NCBI GenBank assembly: GCA_017544805.1
Contig: JAFYDK010000099.1
Span: 1-64,000 of the forward strand
Direction of reading: 5' to 3'
DNA from: Bacteroidales bacterium
GTDB lineage: Bacteria; Bacteroidota; Bacteroidia; Bacteroidales; UBA3824
DNA: 64,000 nt
Positions 16,191-25,131 of this stretch are shown in pieces (the stretch's first letter is position 1; each line of letters starts with the position of its first letter). The notes beneath the pieces were generated by a model. It was not told the origin of the DNA and did not search any database. It was given only the letters and a program-made list of their open reading frames with translations. The position numbers and the translations under genes were made by a program.

Positions 16191-17758
16191 TATTTCAGTT
16201 TTTTAGGGGTTAACGTTATCAGCGGAATCAGCATTTCTTCAAATGAAATACCGCCGTGCTGAAGCGTTTCTTTGTAATAATTGACGTATTGATTGTAATT
16301 GTTCGGATAAACAAAAAAGTCTCTGTTGCGGGCAAAGACGTATTTTGAGTTGATTTTAGGCGAGGGCAGTTGTGCTGCTTGCGGTTCTGAAATCAAGAAA
16401 ACGTCTTTTTTGCCGAATTGCAAGTCCTGACCGGTTTTGTATCTGATGTTTGATGTAATTTGTTTTTCTCCCGTGATTTTTACCGGTGTGTTTACTTTTA
16501 TGGAGCCGTGGTCGGTTGTGAAAACTATTTTACAATCGGATTGAGCCAAAAGTTTTATCAGCGGATAAAGCGGTGAATGTTCAACCCACATTTTTGTAAT
16601 TGCACGGTATGAGGGAATATCGTCTGCCAAATCTCTTAACATCGGCAGTTCCGTTCTTGCGTGCGAAATCATGTCCACAAAATTATAAACGATGATATTC
16701 AGCGGGTTAGACAAAATAAGATTGATTTTTGAGTTGATTTCGTTGCCGTCCTTGTTGCTGAATGATTTTGCATAAAAAAACTTGAAATCACAGCGGAAGC
16801 GTTTTAACATTGTTTTAATCAACTTTTCTTCGTTGTTGTTTTTGGAATGAAGTTCATCGACATCTGTCCATAGTTCTGGATAAATTCCCGCAATCTGAAG
16901 CGGCATTAATCCCGAAAACATTGCATTACGGGCGTATTGCGTTGCCGTCGGAAGTATTGAAACCAACATTTCCTCTTTTTCAATGTTGAAATATTCCGTA
17001 AAAAGAGGCTGTATTACTTTCCATTGATCGAACCTTAAATTATCAATTACAATCCAAAAAACTTTGTTGCCTTTGTCCAAGAGCGGAAGTATTCTTTCTT
17101 TGAAAACATCGGGCTGCATCATCGGACGGTTTTCTCTTGTTCCGTCAATCCATTTTATGTAATTTTTTTCGATGTGTTTGCAAAATTCTTTTTCGGCTTC
17201 GGCTTTTTGAAATTCGTAAATCTCTGCCAAAACCTCTTTGTCTTCTTTCAAATCCTGAAGTTTGATGTCCCAATCGGTGAGTTTTTTGTAAAGAACTTTC
17301 CATTCTTCGATGTTTGATACCTGCGAAATTTCAGTGCCGAGTTTTTGAAACTCCACTCTGTATTCCTCCGCGGTTTTTAAGCTAACAAGCCGTTTGTTAT
17401 CAACATTCTTTTTGATTGAAAGTATTATCTGATTGGGATTTACAGGTTTGATTAAGTAGTCGGAAATTTTGTTGCCGACCGCCTCGTCCATGATTTCTTC
17501 GCCTTCGTTTTTGGTAATCATTACAATCGGGACGTCAGAATTGATGCTGCGTATTTTGCGCAGTGTTTCCATGCCGGAGATGCCCGGCATATTCTCGTCC
17601 AAAAAAATAATGTCGTAGGTATTGCCCGCATTGATTTTTTCCAAGGCGTCAGTGCCGTTGAATGCCGTATCAACCTCATAGCCTTTGCCTTTTAAAAAAA
17701 GGATTTGGACTTTGAGTAAATCAATTTCGTCGTCTACCCACAGAATGGAATATTTCAT
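16190..17758 (-). CDS. porX: PorX, type IX secretion response regulator with PglZ/phosphatase domain
   Basis: 522 residues, the PorX length. Residues 1-120 are a receiver domain with the acidic pair in WVDDE, the phospho-acceptor in FLDENMPG, Thr in MITKN and Lys in LIKPVN. After a helical linker comes a PglZ/alkaline-phosphatase-like domain with metal-site motifs WIVIDNLRFDQW, TATQYARNAMFSG, FTTDHGS and LQHGGISFEEM. PorX controls expression and assembly of the type IX secretion system in Porphyromonas and relatives. It lies 17 bases after tetR and is coupled to tsaE. Confidence 0.93.
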   Translation of the reverse strand: MKYSILWVDDEIDLLKVQILFLKGKGYEVDTAFNGTDALEKINAGNTYDIIFLDENMPGISGMETLRKIRSINSDVPIVMITKNEGEEIMDEAVGNKISDYLIKPVNPNQIILSIKKNVDNKRLVSLKTAEEYRVEFQKLGTEISQVSNIEEWKVLYKKLTDWDIKLQDLKEDKEVLAEIYEFQKAEAEKEFCKHIEKNYIKWIDGTRENRPMMQPDVFKERILPLLDKGNKVFWIVIDNLRFDQWKVIQPLFTEYFNIEKEEMLVSILPTATQYARNAMFSGLMPLQIAGIYPELWTDVDELHSKNNNEEKLIKTMLKRFRCDFKFFYAKSFSNKDGNEINSKINLILSNPLNIIVYNFVDMISHARTELPMLRDLADDIPSYRAITKMWVEHSPLYPLIKLLAQSDCKIVFTTDHGSIKVNTPVKITGEKQITSNIRYKTGQDLQFGKKDVFLISEPQAAQLPSPKINSKYVFARNRDFFVYPNNYNQYVNYYKETLQHGGISFEEMLIPLITLTPKKLK

Positions 17759-17775
17759 GATTTAAAAAACTGATT

Positions 17776-18369
17776 CTAAATGATGATTCCGTGTAAAATT
17801 AAATTCAGTAATTGGTCGATTCTCGAGGTAAACTCTTCTGCGTCTGAGGTGCGGAAAAGATAATCTTCGATGCCTTTTACTGCCATTATAAGAGCCATTG
17901 CCGCAAGGTCAAGGTTTTTGACATTGAAGTAATTTTTTTTGACACCTTCTTCAAGTATATCTTTAAACAACCTTATTTCTTCCTTGTCGTACAGAGAGTT
18001 GAGTCTGCGAACAAAATCCAAATGTCTTAGTTTAGAATTTTTTAAGGCACTATGAAAATTCGTGTAAATTTTTATAATGTTCATTCTTGTTAAGACATAC
18101 ACTTTGATTTTGTCCACCGGATTCGGCGTTTTGGCAAGGGCGTTAATGATAGTGTGTCTGAACGCAACGGCTTCTTTTAAGACTACGGACTGAAAAATCT
18201 GTTCCTTACTCTTAAAATAATAATAAATGGAACTTTTCCCTTTGCCTGAGGCTTTGGCGATATGTTCCATACGGGTTTTGTCGTATCCGTATTTATTGAA
18301 GACTTGTCTTGCGATACGAATAATAGAATCCCTATTTTTATTTTTTTTTAGAGTTTCGTTCGGCTCCAT
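17776..18369 (-). CDS. TetR family transcriptional regulator
   Basis: 197 residues. The N-terminal helix-turn-helix is clear (TRMEHIAKASGKGKSSIYYY, then FKSKEQIF at about residues 30-60). The C-terminal ligand/dimer domain is divergent, as usual. It is the first gene of the tetR-porX-tsaE-ald cluster and starts about 160 bases from the divergent histidine kinase gene, so control of either or both units is possible. The ligand is unknown. Confidence 0.9.
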   Translation of the reverse strand: MEPNETLKKNKNRDSIIRIARQVFNKYGYDKTRMEHIAKASGKGKSSIYYYFKSKEQIFQSVVLKEAVAFRHTIINALAKTPNPVDKIKVYVLTRMNIIKIYTNFHSALKNSKLRHLDFVRRLNSLYDKEEIRLFKDILEEGVKKNYFNVKNLDLAAMALIMAVKGIEDYLFRTSDAEEFTSRIDQLLNLILHGIII

Positions 18370-18388
18370 TGCGTAATGATTTTTGGTG

Positions 18389-18419
18389 TAAAGGTATACT
18401 TTTTTTCTTTTTTGGCAAA
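18389..18419 (-). promoter_or_regulatory. Promoter of the tetR-porX-tsaE-ald unit
   Basis: On the minus strand TTTG (18416-18419) and TACCTTTA (18389-18396, seven of eight matches to TAnnTTTG) are 19 bases apart, and the -7 box is 19 bases before the tetR ATG. Confidence 0.5.
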
Positions 18420-18500
18420 ACTTTTTTTAGTGTTTTAGTTTTTTTTAATTTTAACTAAACAAAAAAATGCAAGTTATGTTTTTTTTTGTACGAAAATGTA

Positions 18501-18508
18501 TATCTTTG
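18501..18508 (+). promoter_or_regulatory. -7 box of the histidine kinase unit
   Basis: TATCTTTG, exact match, 23 bases before the ATG at 18532. It sits inside the longer possible frame from 18496 and so favours the later start. Confidence 0.6.
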
Positions 18509-18531
18509 CGCAAAGATTTTTTTTATATTCG

Positions 18532-20070
18532 ATGAATAAAAAATTAATTTGGATACTTGCAGCGGTAATGTTCGGCACTATGTGCTGGTTGATAGGCATT
18601 CAGTCGTCTTGGTTTAAGTCGGCTTATATGCTTAGGCAGGAGCATTTTTCCGAGCAGGTGATGCATTCCTTGGGCGCCGTGGTTAGTGAATTGGAAAAAC
18701 AAGAGGTTGTTCTTCAGCTCTCTAACGAGGTGATTGCGGTAAGTTTTGATTCCGTTCCTTCGTTTTCGGACGATGTGGAATTGGACAGAAATTCCCACGT
18801 GCTTGTGGATTCGCTTTTGAAGGATTCTACAAAGAAGGAAACTATAGTTGCAGTACCGAAAGATTCGCTTTTTTATGCCGTTACCGATTCTACGGATAGA
18901 ACTTTTTATTTTGATGCTCAATGTATGAATTTGCATGAGTTTCAGGATAAAATTCGTCAGAGGGTTCATCGCAACAAAACGATTTTCGTAGAAAACCTTG
19001 TTAATAATCTTATCAGAAAAAAAGTTGAAATCGAGAAAAGGGTCAGTCCAGAACATATCAAAGAGATTTTGACGGAACAATTAAGAAATAACGGTATCAA
19101 CATACCTTTTAAGTTTCAGTTGCTAAGGGACGATAAAACACCTTTTTATTCCTCGTGTCCGCTTTGTAATGAGGATAATGAGCTTAATGTTTATGAAATC
19201 GCATTGTTTCCTAACGATATAATTTCTCCCAAATGTTATCTTTCAGTGCGTTTTCCGGAAGAGACTATGGTTTCGATGCTTTCGATGCAAAAGCAAGTTG
19301 CCGTAGGCGGAGTTTTGACACTTATAATTATAAGTATTTTTGTTATTACGCTTGTGATTATATTCCGTCAGAAAAAACTTTCGGAAATGAAAACCGATTT
19401 TGTCAATAATATGACTCACGAGTTGAAAACGCCTATTGCATCAATTTCTTTGGCGAGTCAGATGTTGAAAGATACTGCGATTATGCAAAATCCGAAAAGT
19501 TTCTCACAGATTTCTTCCGTTATTGAACAAGAGAGCAAACGTCTTGGATTTCAGGTTGAAAGGGTTTTGCAGATGGCAACAATCGAGAAAGGCAGAGCCG
19601 TGATGAAAATCAAAGAAATTTATGTTAATGAACTGATTAAAAAAGTTGTTAATTCGTTTGCTTTGAAAGTTAAGGACAGAGGCGGTGAGGTGATTTTTTC
19701 GGCGGCTGCCAAAGATGATATGATTGACGGAGACGAAGTTCATATTACGAATCTTATTTCAAACCTTTTGGACAATGCTTTAAAATATTCAAAGGATGAA
19801 CCCAAAATCAGAATTACGACTTGTAATTTGAGAAAAGGTGTTGAAATAACTGTTTCTGACAACGGTATCGGTATCAGTCATGATGATCAAAAACGTATTT
19901 TTGAACAGTTTTTTAGAGTTCATACCGGCAATGTTCACGATGTGAAAGGTTTCGGTATTGGCTTGAGTTATGTGAAAAAAATCGTGGAGGAACACCGCGG
20001 AACTATAAAATTGAAATCGGAACCCGGCAAAGGAACAACTTTTTTTGTTTTCTTGCCGTTCACCCAATAA
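18532..20070 (+). CDS. rprX: Membrane sensor histidine kinase, RprX-like
   Basis: 512 residues. One helix near the N-terminus (about 5-25) and one at about 255-280 enclose a periplasmic sensor region of about 230 residues. The cytoplasmic part has the H-box NNMTHELKTPIASISLASQM, then N- and G-box motifs (NLLDNALKYS, DNGIGIS, GFGIGLSYV). It pairs with the response regulator 26 bases downstream, and both match the RprXY system of Bacteroides, linked to envelope and stress responses. The ATG at 18532 is chosen because a promoter lies between it and the longer start. Confidence 0.88.
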   Translation: MNKKLIWILAAVMFGTMCWLIGIQSSWFKSAYMLRQEHFSEQVMHSLGAVVSELEKQEVVLQLSNEVIAVSFDSVPSFSDDVELDRNSHVLVDSLLKDSTKKETIVAVPKDSLFYAVTDSTDRTFYFDAQCMNLHEFQDKIRQRVHRNKTIFVENLVNNLIRKKVEIEKRVSPEHIKEILTEQLRNNGINIPFKFQLLRDDKTPFYSSCPLCNEDNELNVYEIALFPNDIISPKCYLSVRFPEETMVSMLSMQKQVAVGGVLTLIIISIFVITLVIIFRQKKLSEMKTDFVNNMTHELKTPIASISLASQMLKDTAIMQNPKSFSQISSVIEQESKRLGFQVERVLQMATIEKGRAVMKIKEIYVNELIKKVVNSFALKVKDRGGEVIFSAAAKDDMIDGDEVHITNLISNLLDNALKYSKDEPKIRITTCNLRKGVEITVSDNGIGISHDDQKRIFEQFFRVHTGNVHDVKGFGIGLSYVKKIVEEHRGTIKLKSEPGKGTTFFVFLPFTQ

Positions 20071-20096
20071 ATTAACATTAGTAAAAAATTAAAGAT

Positions 20097-20798
20097 ATGG
20101 AAAGAAAAGTATCAGTATTGTTAGCCGAAGACGACGTGAATTTAGGCTCTTTGCTCAAACAGTATCTTGAGGCTAAAAATTACGCTACAGATTTGTTTCA
20201 AGACGGAGAAAAAGCTCTTGAGGGTTTTCATCATAGTATTTACGATATATGTATTTTGGATATTATGATGCCCAAAAAAGACGGTTTTCAGGTCGCAACA
20301 GAAATCAGAGAAATAAATACGGATATTCCGATTATTTTCTTAACGGCTAAAAACCTGAAGGAAGATGTCCTCAACGGTTTTAAAATCGGTGCTGATGATT
20401 ACATTACCAAACCGTTTAATATGGAAGAATTGTTGTTGAGAATTGAAGCGGTTTTAAGACGTTCAGGAATTACCGATAGCGAGGTTGTTTCTACTTACAA
20501 AATCGGAAAATACGTTTATGATTCCAACAAACAGACACTTCAGTTTGAGGATAAAGACCCCGTAAAACTTACTACGAAGGAATCCGAATTGTTGAGACTT
20601 TTGTGCATGAACATCAACAAGGTTTTGGAAAGAAATTTTGCCCTCAATCAGGTTTGGGAAGATGATAATTATTTCAACGCCCGCAGTATGGACGTGTACA
20701 TCACGAAACTTAGAAAACTTCTTAAAGACGATCCTCATTTGGAAATCCTCAATATTCACGGCAAGGGTTACAAACTGATTGTCTCTGAGGAAAACTAA
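20097..20798 (+). CDS. rprY: OmpR-family response regulator, RprY-like
   Basis: 233 residues. The receiver domain has the acidic pair AEDDVNLG, phospho-acceptor Asp in ILDIMMPKKDGF, FLTAK and DDYITKPFNMEEL. The C-terminal winged helix (LTTKESELLRLL, to RSMDVYITKLRKLL and IHGKGYKL) binds DNA. The long receiver signature is very close to RprY of Bacteroides as remembered. It is co-transcribed with the kinase and sits five bases before porW. Confidence 0.92.
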   Translation: MERKVSVLLAEDDVNLGSLLKQYLEAKNYATDLFQDGEKALEGFHHSIYDICILDIMMPKKDGFQVATEIREINTDIPIIFLTAKNLKEDVLNGFKIGADDYITKPFNMEELLLRIEAVLRRSGITDSEVVSTYKIGKYVYDSNKQTLQFEDKDPVKLTTKESELLRLLCMNINKVLERNFALNQVWEDDNYFNARSMDVYITKLRKLLKDDPHLEILNIHGKGYKLIVSEEN

Positions 20799-20803
20799 AA
20801 GAA

Positions 20804-23410
20804 ATGCACGGCAGAGCCTATAGTATAGCAATATTGGTAACGTATTGTGCCGCAATGTTTTTTCAGGCGTGCAGCAACAGCAAAAATACAGTTGCTACAC
20901 GTTCGTTTCATAACATTACGGCACGGTACAATGTCGTTTTTGAGGCCAAAGAGTCGTATCGTAAGGGTATTGAAAATATCGAAAAAAATTATAATGCTAA
21001 CTATACGGAGATGCTGCCCGTTTACAAAATCGACGACGAGCAGTCTTTTGAATTAGCCTCTTCCTTTATGGACGCCTGTGTGGAGGAGTGCGGAAAAAAT
21101 ATTTTAAAACATTCCATTGTCTCAAAACCGAAAAAAAAATATTCCCGTTACGGAATGTCCGGCTCTGATGAGGCTTTTTATAATAAGCCCGAATATTGTA
21201 AATGGATAGATGATACGTATTTGCTTATGGGAAAGGCAAATTATGTTACAAGAGATTATGACAGAGCTGAATCGGCGTTTCAACTTGGTGTCTCGAGGTT
21301 TAAACTTGAACCTACGAAATTTGAAGCGCAACTTTGGCTCGCTAAAACTTTTTGGGCTGAAAAAAATTATAACGAAGCCCTCGAGCTTTTGGAAAAACTT
21401 AACAAAGATAAACGTCATCCCAAAAAACTTGACGTGGACATTCATAAAGTTTATGCCCAAATTTATATCGCCACCAACCGTTATCAGTCGGCAATAGATG
21501 AGCTTAACGAGGCTTTAACACTTATCAAAAAGCGCAAAAAAAATTCCCGCGCATGGCTGCTTTATATTTTAGGCGATTTGAACCGTCTTGCGGGAAATTA
21601 TCCCGAGTCAAAAAAATGTTACGAGCAGATTATAAAATTGAATCCCGATTATCCGATGGTTTTCAATTCTAAAATTAATCTTGCAACCGTTTTTACTCCC
21701 GGTAGCAACACAGAATACATACGTCAGCAATTAGAAAAACTTTTGAAGGACGAGCGCAACAAGGATTATTTGGATAGAATTTACTATGGTCTTGCTGAAA
21801 TAGACCGTAAGAACAATGACTTGAACTCAGCCTTGTTAAATTACAGAAAATCAGCACGATATTCTTTCAATGATGATATTCAAAAAGCCAAATCTTATTT
21901 AGCGGCGGCAGATATTTATTTTTTTAAAGGCGAATATTTGAGGGCGGGGGAATTTTATGATTCTACGATGCAGTATTTGCCAAAATCGTATTCTGCTTAT
22001 AATGAAATTTCTTTGAAAGCACAGAATCTTTCACTTTTGGTAAAATATATCCGGCAGGCGGAGCGTCAGGACAGCCTTATCAGGGTTGCTAATATGACTC
22101 CTAACGAAAGGAAAAGAGTTATCGCTAAAATTATTGATGATGTTATCAATCAGGAAGAAGCGGAGAAAATAGCGAAAACTAATCCTTATTATCAGTCTTC
22201 AAGTGATAATAATTTCGGTGTGGAATATACCGGTCAAGATGGAAATCCTAATTTTCAGGGAAAATGGTATTTGTATAATGTTACTGCCCTTAATTACGGT
22301 CGTCAGGAGTTTTTGAAAAAATGGGGCACGAGAAAACTTGAAGATAACTGGCGCAGAAAAAACAAATCCGTTACTACCGATTCTGAGGCTCAAGAGGAGG
22401 ATTCTAAGGCAGAAAATCAAGATGTTCAGGATAACAAAAATCCGGAATATTATATGAAGGATTTGCCTTTGACGGACTCTGCAATGAAGGTCTGTCTTAA
22501 CAAAGAGGCTGATGCTTGGTTTAGCGTTTCGGATGTTTATGCTGACAAAATCGGTGATATTGACAAGGCGATAGAAACTCTTTTGAATCTTAATGAAAAA
22601 TATCCGAACCATTATTTGAAGGCTCAGGCATATTACCGCCTTTATAAATTGTACGGTCAAAAAGGCGAATTTCAGTTGGCTCAACACGTTAAAGCGATGT
22701 TGGATTCTGAATTTCCGCAGTCGGGATATTCTAAAATTTTGAACGATCCTAATTACGAAAAAAATCTCGCTTTAAGAAAGCAACGTGCTGAGGATTTGTA
22801 CAATAGAGCTATTGAAGAGTTTTATGCGGAAAATTTTGAAAATGCCGCAGCAATATGCGAAGAAGGGCGGAAGGAGTATTCTGACTTGCAAATCGCAGAA
22901 AATTTTATTTACATTCAGGCCAGATGTTTCGGACGGGTAAAAAAAACGGATTTAATGAAGCAAAAATTGGAATATCTTTTGGAGAAATATCCTTCAACGG
23001 GTCTTAAAGAGTATGCTCAAGATAAACTCAAAGCTCTTGAAGGCGGAGAATTTGAAACTTCAAAGTTTTCTTTCCATGAGGATAAAAAACATTTGTTTTT
23101 TCTTGTCATGAAAAAAAATAATCCGAAATTGAGCGAGATGAATTTCAAAATTTTAAACTTTTGTGCCACAAACGGTTATTCGCAACTTGAGGTTGCGACG
23201 AAGGATTTTTCTTCCTGCAAAATGTTTTACGTTTTTGATTTTGAAAACAAAGCCGCTGCTGAGGTTTTTCTTGAAAAATTCAAGAAAGAAAATTCTCAAG
23301 AGATTTTGCCCGAAGATGATTTCAGAATTATAACCGTTAGTTCTGAAAATTTTGATTTAATAATAGAAGATGCTGATATTGAAGCATATTATAATTTTTA
23401 TTTGAAGTAA
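20804..23410 (+). CDS. porW: PorW/SprE, type IX secretion TPR lipoprotein
   Basis: 868 residues, matching SprE/PorW length. The leader ends FFQAC (lipobox, Cys at about 23), followed by the family start NTVATRSFHNITARYNVVFE. Many TPR-type helix pairs follow (for example SAFQLGVSRFKLEPTKFEAQ, and LAKTFWAEKNYNEALELLEKL) through about residue 400, with further repeats after 560. PorW/SprE is an outer-membrane or periplasmic lipoprotein needed for type IX secretion and gliding. It follows the RprY-like regulator by five bases and may be co-regulated with it. Confidence 0.88.
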   Translation: MHGRAYSIAILVTYCAAMFFQACSNSKNTVATRSFHNITARYNVVFEAKESYRKGIENIEKNYNANYTEMLPVYKIDDEQSFELASSFMDACVEECGKNILKHSIVSKPKKKYSRYGMSGSDEAFYNKPEYCKWIDDTYLLMGKANYVTRDYDRAESAFQLGVSRFKLEPTKFEAQLWLAKTFWAEKNYNEALELLEKLNKDKRHPKKLDVDIHKVYAQIYIATNRYQSAIDELNEALTLIKKRKKNSRAWLLYILGDLNRLAGNYPESKKCYEQIIKLNPDYPMVFNSKINLATVFTPGSNTEYIRQQLEKLLKDERNKDYLDRIYYGLAEIDRKNNDLNSALLNYRKSARYSFNDDIQKAKSYLAAADIYFFKGEYLRAGEFYDSTMQYLPKSYSAYNEISLKAQNLSLLVKYIRQAERQDSLIRVANMTPNERKRVIAKIIDDVINQEEAEKIAKTNPYYQSSSDNNFGVEYTGQDGNPNFQGKWYLYNVTALNYGRQEFLKKWGTRKLEDNWRRKNKSVTTDSEAQEEDSKAENQDVQDNKNPEYYMKDLPLTDSAMKVCLNKEADAWFSVSDVYADKIGDIDKAIETLLNLNEKYPNHYLKAQAYYRLYKLYGQKGEFQLAQHVKAMLDSEFPQSGYSKILNDPNYEKNLALRKQRAEDLYNRAIEEFYAENFENAAAICEEGRKEYSDLQIAENFIYIQARCFGRVKKTDLMKQKLEYLLEKYPSTGLKEYAQDKLKALEGGEFETSKFSFHEDKKHLFFLVMKKNNPKLSEMNFKILNFCATNGYSQLEVATKDFSSCKMFYVFDFENKAAAEVFLEKFKKENSQEILPEDDFRIITVSSENFDLIIEDADIEAYYNFYLK

Positions 23411-23438
23411 TGGTTTAATATAAAATACTTAACTGGAT

Positions 23439-24428
23439 ATGAGAGTGTTTTTATATTTATGTTTGATATTTAGTTCGTATCTTTTTTCTTGTGCTAATGC
23501 GGATATGCGGTCTAAAATCGGCTCAGAAGATACTACAAAAATTAAATGCGCAGAAGACAATGCTCCTGTAAAGGGTTGTATTGCTACTGCTAAAAGGCAT
23601 CAAACGTGTAATTTTTATGCTTTTGACATTAATACGAATATTTATATCGGAAATTCTATTGAGGATTTGGATATTATTGACGATATAACGGGAGTGGAAA
23701 CTGCGCTTTCGCCTGACGGAAAAATTGTGGCGTATGCTTCCAAAAACGTTAAACCGGGTAGTGTTTATCTTTATGACATAAAAAACAAGTGCAACAGGCA
23801 TTTGGATTTTCCGATTAGCGATGAAATCTCAAAACCGTTTTTTGCGCCTCAGGGAGATTTTTTGGCTGTTTCTGCATTGAGTCCTGATACACAGCTTCCT
23901 AAAATTTTACTTTATGATTTACGAAAAGATACATTTAAAATAGTGGGAAGAGAGAATATGGGAGGTTTCAATCCGACTTTTTCGCCTAATGGTAAAAAAA
24001 TTGTTTTCCATGACATGGAGAAGGTTTATATTTACGATTATAACGGAAATACTTGTGTAAAACTTTCAAAGACAATACCTTGCGGAGAATTTTGCCCCCA
24101 AGACAAAATGGGAATTTCCTCTGTATGTAAGTTTCAACTCTCCAGCGATGAAAAATATATGTATTATACATACGATTATTGGGATTCTGATACAGTAAGA
24201 AGTATTGCGTTTGCTTGTTACGATATTTCTTCGGGAAAAATAGAATATTTGAGCAAAAAGGAAAAGTCATGTTGTGATTTTCATGCCTCGGACGATGGCA
24301 ATGTTTATTTTTTGTTGCAGGATTCCTTGAATTGTTTTTTGTATTTGACAGAAAATGGTTCAAAGAAATCTTCAAAGGTTTTCGGTAAAAATTTTGAAAC
24401 GCCATGTTCTTTTTCGATTTCTTATTAA
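23439..24428 (+). CDS. Lipoprotein with TolB-like beta-propeller repeats
   Basis: 329 residues with lipobox LFSC (Cys near 18). It contains PD40/TolB-type propeller signatures ALSPDGKIVAYAS, FNPTFSPNGKKIVFHD and FQLSSDEKYMYYTYD, so a beta-propeller binding scaffold in the envelope is likely. I do not recognise a more specific family. It lies 28 bases after porW and may be part of the same transcript; PorW-associated function is only a context guess. Confidence 0.75.
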   Translation: MRVFLYLCLIFSSYLFSCANADMRSKIGSEDTTKIKCAEDNAPVKGCIATAKRHQTCNFYAFDINTNIYIGNSIEDLDIIDDITGVETALSPDGKIVAYASKNVKPGSVYLYDIKNKCNRHLDFPISDEISKPFFAPQGDFLAVSALSPDTQLPKILLYDLRKDTFKIVGRENMGGFNPTFSPNGKKIVFHDMEKVYIYDYNGNTCVKLSKTIPCGEFCPQDKMGISSVCKFQLSSDEKYMYYTYDYWDSDTVRSIAFACYDISSGKIEYLSKKEKSCCDFHASDDGNVYFLLQDSLNCFLYLTENGSKKSSKVFGKNFETPCSFSISY

Positions 24429-24470
24429 AAAAACTTTGAAAAAAAATTTCGTACTTATAAAAAATATATC

Positions 24471-24478
24471 TATCTTTA
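24471..24478 (+). promoter_or_regulatory. Probable -7 box of the SPOR gene
   Basis: TATCTTTA matches seven of eight positions of TAnnTTTG; a 55-base leader follows before the ATG at 24534. Confidence 0.4.
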
Positions 24479-24533
24479 CAAATGAAATCATACGAACAAG
24501 TTAAATTTATAAATAATTAATTAATAGTACATT

Positions 24534-25037
24534 ATGTTAAGAATAAAGTATTTAGCCTTAATATTTTCGGCTTTAGTCCTTGTAGCGTTTGCTTCGTGCA
24601 AGGGCAATAAAGGCGGTGATAATGCCGCTGAAAGTAGCGATACACTTTATGTTCCTGATGACGGATACGGCGACTTTGCCAGCGTTGATAACAATGCTAA
24701 TGCTAACGAAAGTACCGTAACATCAGAAGCGGAAACCAATAACGAGGTTTATATTGAAAACAAAGACGGCAGACTCGTTCCCGAAACAGAAGAAACTCAC
24801 AACGACAAAGATAAATTCTATATCGTTGCCGGAAGTTTTACTGTTTATTCTAACGCTAAAAAACAAAACGACAAACTTCAGAAATTAGGTTACACCGAGT
24901 CTAAAATTCTTGAGCCATACGGACAATACAATCGTGTTACGATCAAAGAGTTTTCAACAAGGGAAGAGGCTAGAGCTGCACTTTCTCAGTTAAGAGGCAG
25001 TATCAAAGATCAAACACTTTGGCTTTTGAAACGATAG
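24534..25037 (+). CDS. SPOR-domain lipoprotein
   Basis: 167 residues with lipobox FASC (Cys near 22). A low-complexity acidic linker with many Asn, Ser and Glu leads to a C-terminal SPOR domain (FYIVAGSFTVYSNAKKQNDK, LQKLGYTESKIL, YNRVTIKEFSTREEA). SPOR domains bind peptidoglycan strands stripped of stem peptides, often at the division site. A strong terminator follows. Confidence 0.9.
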   Translation: MLRIKYLALIFSALVLVAFASCKGNKGGDNAAESSDTLYVPDDGYGDFASVDNNANANESTVTSEAETNNEVYIENKDGRLVPETEETHNDKDKFYIVAGSFTVYSNAKKQNDKLQKLGYTESKILEPYGQYNRVTIKEFSTREEARAALSQLRGSIKDQTLWLLKR

Positions 25038-25075
25038 TTTTTCGTTACCTTTTTTTAGAGAAAATATTTTATGCC

Positions 25076-25117
25076 CCTGCGGTTTTTGTTGATAAGCGAG
25101 AAAAACCGCAGGTTTGT
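25076..25117 (+). terminator. Strong terminator just before the cyclase gene
   Basis: A perfect 12-base stem (CCTGCGGTTTTT at 25076-25087, AAAAACCGCAGG at 25101-25112) is followed by a T-rich stretch. It ends only 15-20 bases before the cyclase ATG. Confidence 0.75.
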
Positions 25118-25131
25118 TTTTGAAATGCGTT

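Noticed and set aside
22199..22687. Long minus-strand frame (162 codons) inside porW
   Set aside because: It is the shadow of a well-supported gene, has no family signature, and low-complexity composition from antisense reading.
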